Source: an uncultured Mucispirillum sp. (GTDB lineage Bacteria; Chrysiogenota; Deferribacteres; Deferribacterales; Mucispirillaceae). From it: a stretch of 6,988 bases of DNA. The notes below the pieces were generated by a model, which was not told the origin of the DNA, did not search any database, and worked only from the letters and a program-made list of their open reading frames with translations. The stretch is taken from contig CALADT010000286.1 in assembly GCA_937890655.1 (NCBI GenBank), positions 1 through 6,988 on the forward strand. Reading direction: 5' to 3'. Position numbers and translations under genes: made by a program. Shown piece after piece: positions 5,478 to 6,988 of the stretch (position 1 is the stretch's first letter; each line of letters begins with the position of its first letter).

Positions 5478-6874
5478 TGAAAAGAAATAGTGTAAGACAA
5501 AAACAAAACTTGTTGAAAGTAAGCTGGAAAGCATTAAAAGGCTTAGTTAATAAAGATGTTAATAAAACAATCCGTAAAGCTTATGGTGTGCCACTTACAA
5601 ATGTTGGGGAAGATGTGAAAGTTGCAATGGATAATGCACTAGAAGCATCAGGGCATTTTAATGTTATTAGAAATGTAGTTGCAAGCGGTGGAATAGATGC
5701 ATACCCACAATTTTTAGGCTACAGCTATCTTTCAGGATTGCAGCAAAATGGCTTTATACGTGCAGGTGTTGAAGGTTTGGCACATGATATGACTGCAAAG
5801 TTTATTGTGCTTATACGTTCATCAGATACAGAGAATAATGATGATGATAAAATAGATAAGATTAATGAATTTTTAAACAAGTTTCAAATAAAAGAACTGT
5901 TTAATAAAGCAGCAGCTTTAAATGGCTATTTTGGAGGCTGTCTAATATTTATATATACAGGTGATGATTTATTATCAGCTCTTGATGAAAAAAGCTTAAA
6001 AAATAGCATAAAAAACTTTGTGTTGGTAGAGCCAATAAATACATATCCGGGCAGGTATAATAGCACTAACCCATTATCTCCTAGTTATTTTATTCCAGAA
6101 ACATGGTTTGTGCTGGGGCAGGAAGTGCATGCATCAAGGCTTTTATATTTAGCAGCTGATGAAGTAAGTATGTTGCTTAAACCAACTTATAATTTTTACG
6201 GCATAGCACCTGCTCAGATTGCAACTGATAGTGTTAGTCATTTTATAAAAGATAGGGAAGCAGTTTCAAGACTGTTACATAAATACAGTTTACTTGTTTT
6301 TAAAACAGATATGGGCTCTGCCCTTTATAATGGCAACCCTGAAGAACTTTACTCCAGAGTAAAAGTTTTAGCTGATTTTAGAGATAATGACAGCGTTATT
6401 ATTATAGACAAAGAAGATGAAGATATTATTACAGTTACTACCAGTATGGCAGGTATTACTGATGTAGTCCGTTTAAGTTTAGAATTAATGCCTATCATGT
6501 ATAGACAGCCACTTACAAAATTTTTGGGAATTAGTCCCGGAGGCATGAACGCCACAGGTGAAAGTGATGAAAATATTGATTTTATATTTAAGGTGCAGTC
6601 ATCAAATGATGAAAGTAAAGAAGTAAATAATAATAAAATCAAAGCTGATACTTATGTTCAACTTGTAACAGCTGGTGTAATAAGCCCAGAAGAAGCAAGA
6701 AAAGCATTAGCTGAAGATGAAAAATCAGGATTTAATAGTATAGATATTGATGCAGTGCCAGAAGTGACAGAAACAGGTAATGAAGATTTATTTGGAGGTT
6801 TAAGTTTAGACTGGGATCCTTATACATATGATGAATTTGATGAAAGTAAATTTAATAGAAAACCTAATGGTTAA
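5474..6874 (+). CDS. Phage portal protein, DUF1073 family
   Basis: A 466-residue protein from ATG 5474. Portals form the dodecameric ring at one head vertex through which DNA passes and to which terminase docks. Features fitting the DUF1073 portal family are FLGYSYLSGLQQNGFIRAGV early on (about 85-104), AHDMTAKFIVL, an AALNGYFGGCLIFIYTGDD segment, HASRLLYL in the middle, a KDREAVSRLLHKYSLLVFK helix, and the near-diagnostic PLTKFLGISPGGMNATGES-D (about 346-365). The Asp/Glu-rich tail (DLFGGLSLDWDPYTYDEFDE) is unremarkable. An in-frame ATG at 5441 would add 11 residues inside the terminase end. I prefer 5474 because it forms an ATGA overlap with the terminase stop, the same coupling style as elsewhere here, though neither start has a clear RBS. 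The frame is fully open, unlike terL immediately upstream. Confidence 0.85.
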   Translation: MMKRNSVRQKQNLLKVSWKALKGLVNKDVNKTIRKAYGVPLTNVGEDVKVAMDNALEASGHFNVIRNVVASGGIDAYPQFLGYSYLSGLQQNGFIRAGVEGLAHDMTAKFIVLIRSSDTENNDDDKIDKINEFLNKFQIKELFNKAAALNGYFGGCLIFIYTGDDLLSALDEKSLKNSIKNFVLVEPINTYPGRYNSTNPLSPSYFIPETWFVLGQEVHASRLLYLAADEVSMLLKPTYNFYGIAPAQIATDSVSHFIKDREAVSRLLHKYSLLVFKTDMGSALYNGNPEELYSRVKVLADFRDNDSVIIIDKEDEDIITVTTSMAGITDVVRLSLELMPIMYRQPLTKFLGISPGGMNATGESDENIDFIFKVQSSNDESKEVNNNKIKADTYVQLVTAGVISPEEARKALAEDEKSGFNSIDIDAVPEVTETGNEDLFGGLSLDWDPYTYDEFDESKFNRKPNG

Positions 6875-6988
6875 TTTGGATGGCTCTAGTAGTGATAATA
6901 ATGAACCATTTTGCAAAGCATATAATGAATATTCAGGTAAACCAAGAGAAGAAATAGAATATTTAATAAAAAAGAAAATGGACATGTT
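6867..6988 (+). CDS. Start of the next phage gene (partial, runs off the window)
   Basis: The frame is open from an upstream TAG (6807-6809) to the window end. ATG 6867 overlaps the portal stop by 8 bp; alternative in-frame starts are 6828, 6831 and 6840, and none has a clear RBS. From 6867 it reads MVNLDGSSSDNNEPF, then CKAYNEYSGKPREEIEYLIK, then KKMDM. The GKPxExIExLIKKK pattern resembles the opening of phage-associated barnase/EndoU/colicin-like nuclease (PBECR-type) domains seen in head-morphogenesis (MuF-type) proteins, but only about 40 residues are visible, so this is a weak inference. By position, a head-morphogenesis, protease or scaffold gene would be expected. Confidence 0.45.
   Translation, partial: MVNLDGSSSDNNEPFCKAYNEYSGKPREEIEYLIKKKMDM

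Larger units (their letters stand above)
3001..6988 (+). mobile_element. Prophage late-gene block (lysis, packaging, portal), partial and decayed
   Basis: From just after the hutW stop to the window end, all genes point right and overlap or abut, in the order lipoprotein, two small membrane proteins, terminase small subunit, terminase large subunit, portal, next structural gene. This is the standard order of a tailed-phage lysis/packaging/head cassette. Local base use also changes, with more GC-containing codons and interspersed GCGGG/GCGAG-type patches compared with hutW. No integrase, repressor, replication gene or att-like repeat is seen at the left boundary. The terminase large gene has three in-frame stops, so packaging, and hence phage production, is probably lost unless these are sequence errors. 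The right end lies beyond the window. Confidence 0.8.

Noticed and set aside
6349..6642. Minus-strand open frame of 97 codons inside the portal gene
   Set aside because: It lies antisense to the best-conserved portal motif and has a low-complexity Ser/Ile/Leu composition; it is a shadow frame.

Overview
This is a very A+T-rich window (roughly 70% by eye) using the standard code, with AT-only intergenic DNA and strong purine-rich Shine-Dalgarno sites at some genes. It suggests a low-GC, probably anaerobic and host-associated bacterium. An anaerobic haem-degradation gene (ChuW/HutW type) fits that lifestyle. Groups such as Deferribacterota (Mucispirillum), Brachyspira or low-GC Campylobacterota would be compatible, but the sequence alone does not settle the taxon.

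Layout: (1) 1-413 is non-coding, AT-rich DNA with leftward translation-start signals near the left edge and a clear hairpin terminator at 379-406. (2) 414-1310 on the minus strand is an intact prohibitin-type SPFH membrane protein with a good RBS and a plausible promoter. (3) 1311-1606 is the divergent intergenic region, holding a perfect 11-bp inverted repeat (1475-1504) that looks like an operator. (4) 1607-3000 on the plus strand is a full-length but broken hutW/chuW-like radical SAM gene, with one frameshift at a run of seven A and one in-frame TAA. (5) From just after the hutW stop to the window end there is a compact phage late-gene block. It holds a small lipoprotein (spanin-like), two small membrane proteins, a terminase small subunit, a terminase large subunit broken by three in-frame stops, a DUF1073-type portal protein, and the start of a further gene.

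The phage genes run in the same direction with overlapping or touching ends (ATGA overlaps at 3295-3298 and 5474-5477, an 11-bp overlap at 3840-3850, zero gap at 4286/4287). This is a typical translationally coupled lysis / DNA packaging / head cassette. No integrase, repressor or attachment site is visible, so the left part of the prophage is either absent or elsewhere.

The main oddity is the number of nonsense changes: hutW (one stop plus one frameshift), a small membrane protein (one TAG), and terL (TAA, TGA, TAA). All are explainable by a single G-to-T change (GAA/GAG to TAA/TAG, GGA to TGA), while the SPFH gene, terS and portal are intact. TerL also has Asn where the last catalytic Asp of the nuclease is expected. 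I read this as gene decay in a defective prophage and its neighbour, or as consensus errors in the assembly. I see no convincing sign of a new defence or regulatory system in this window.
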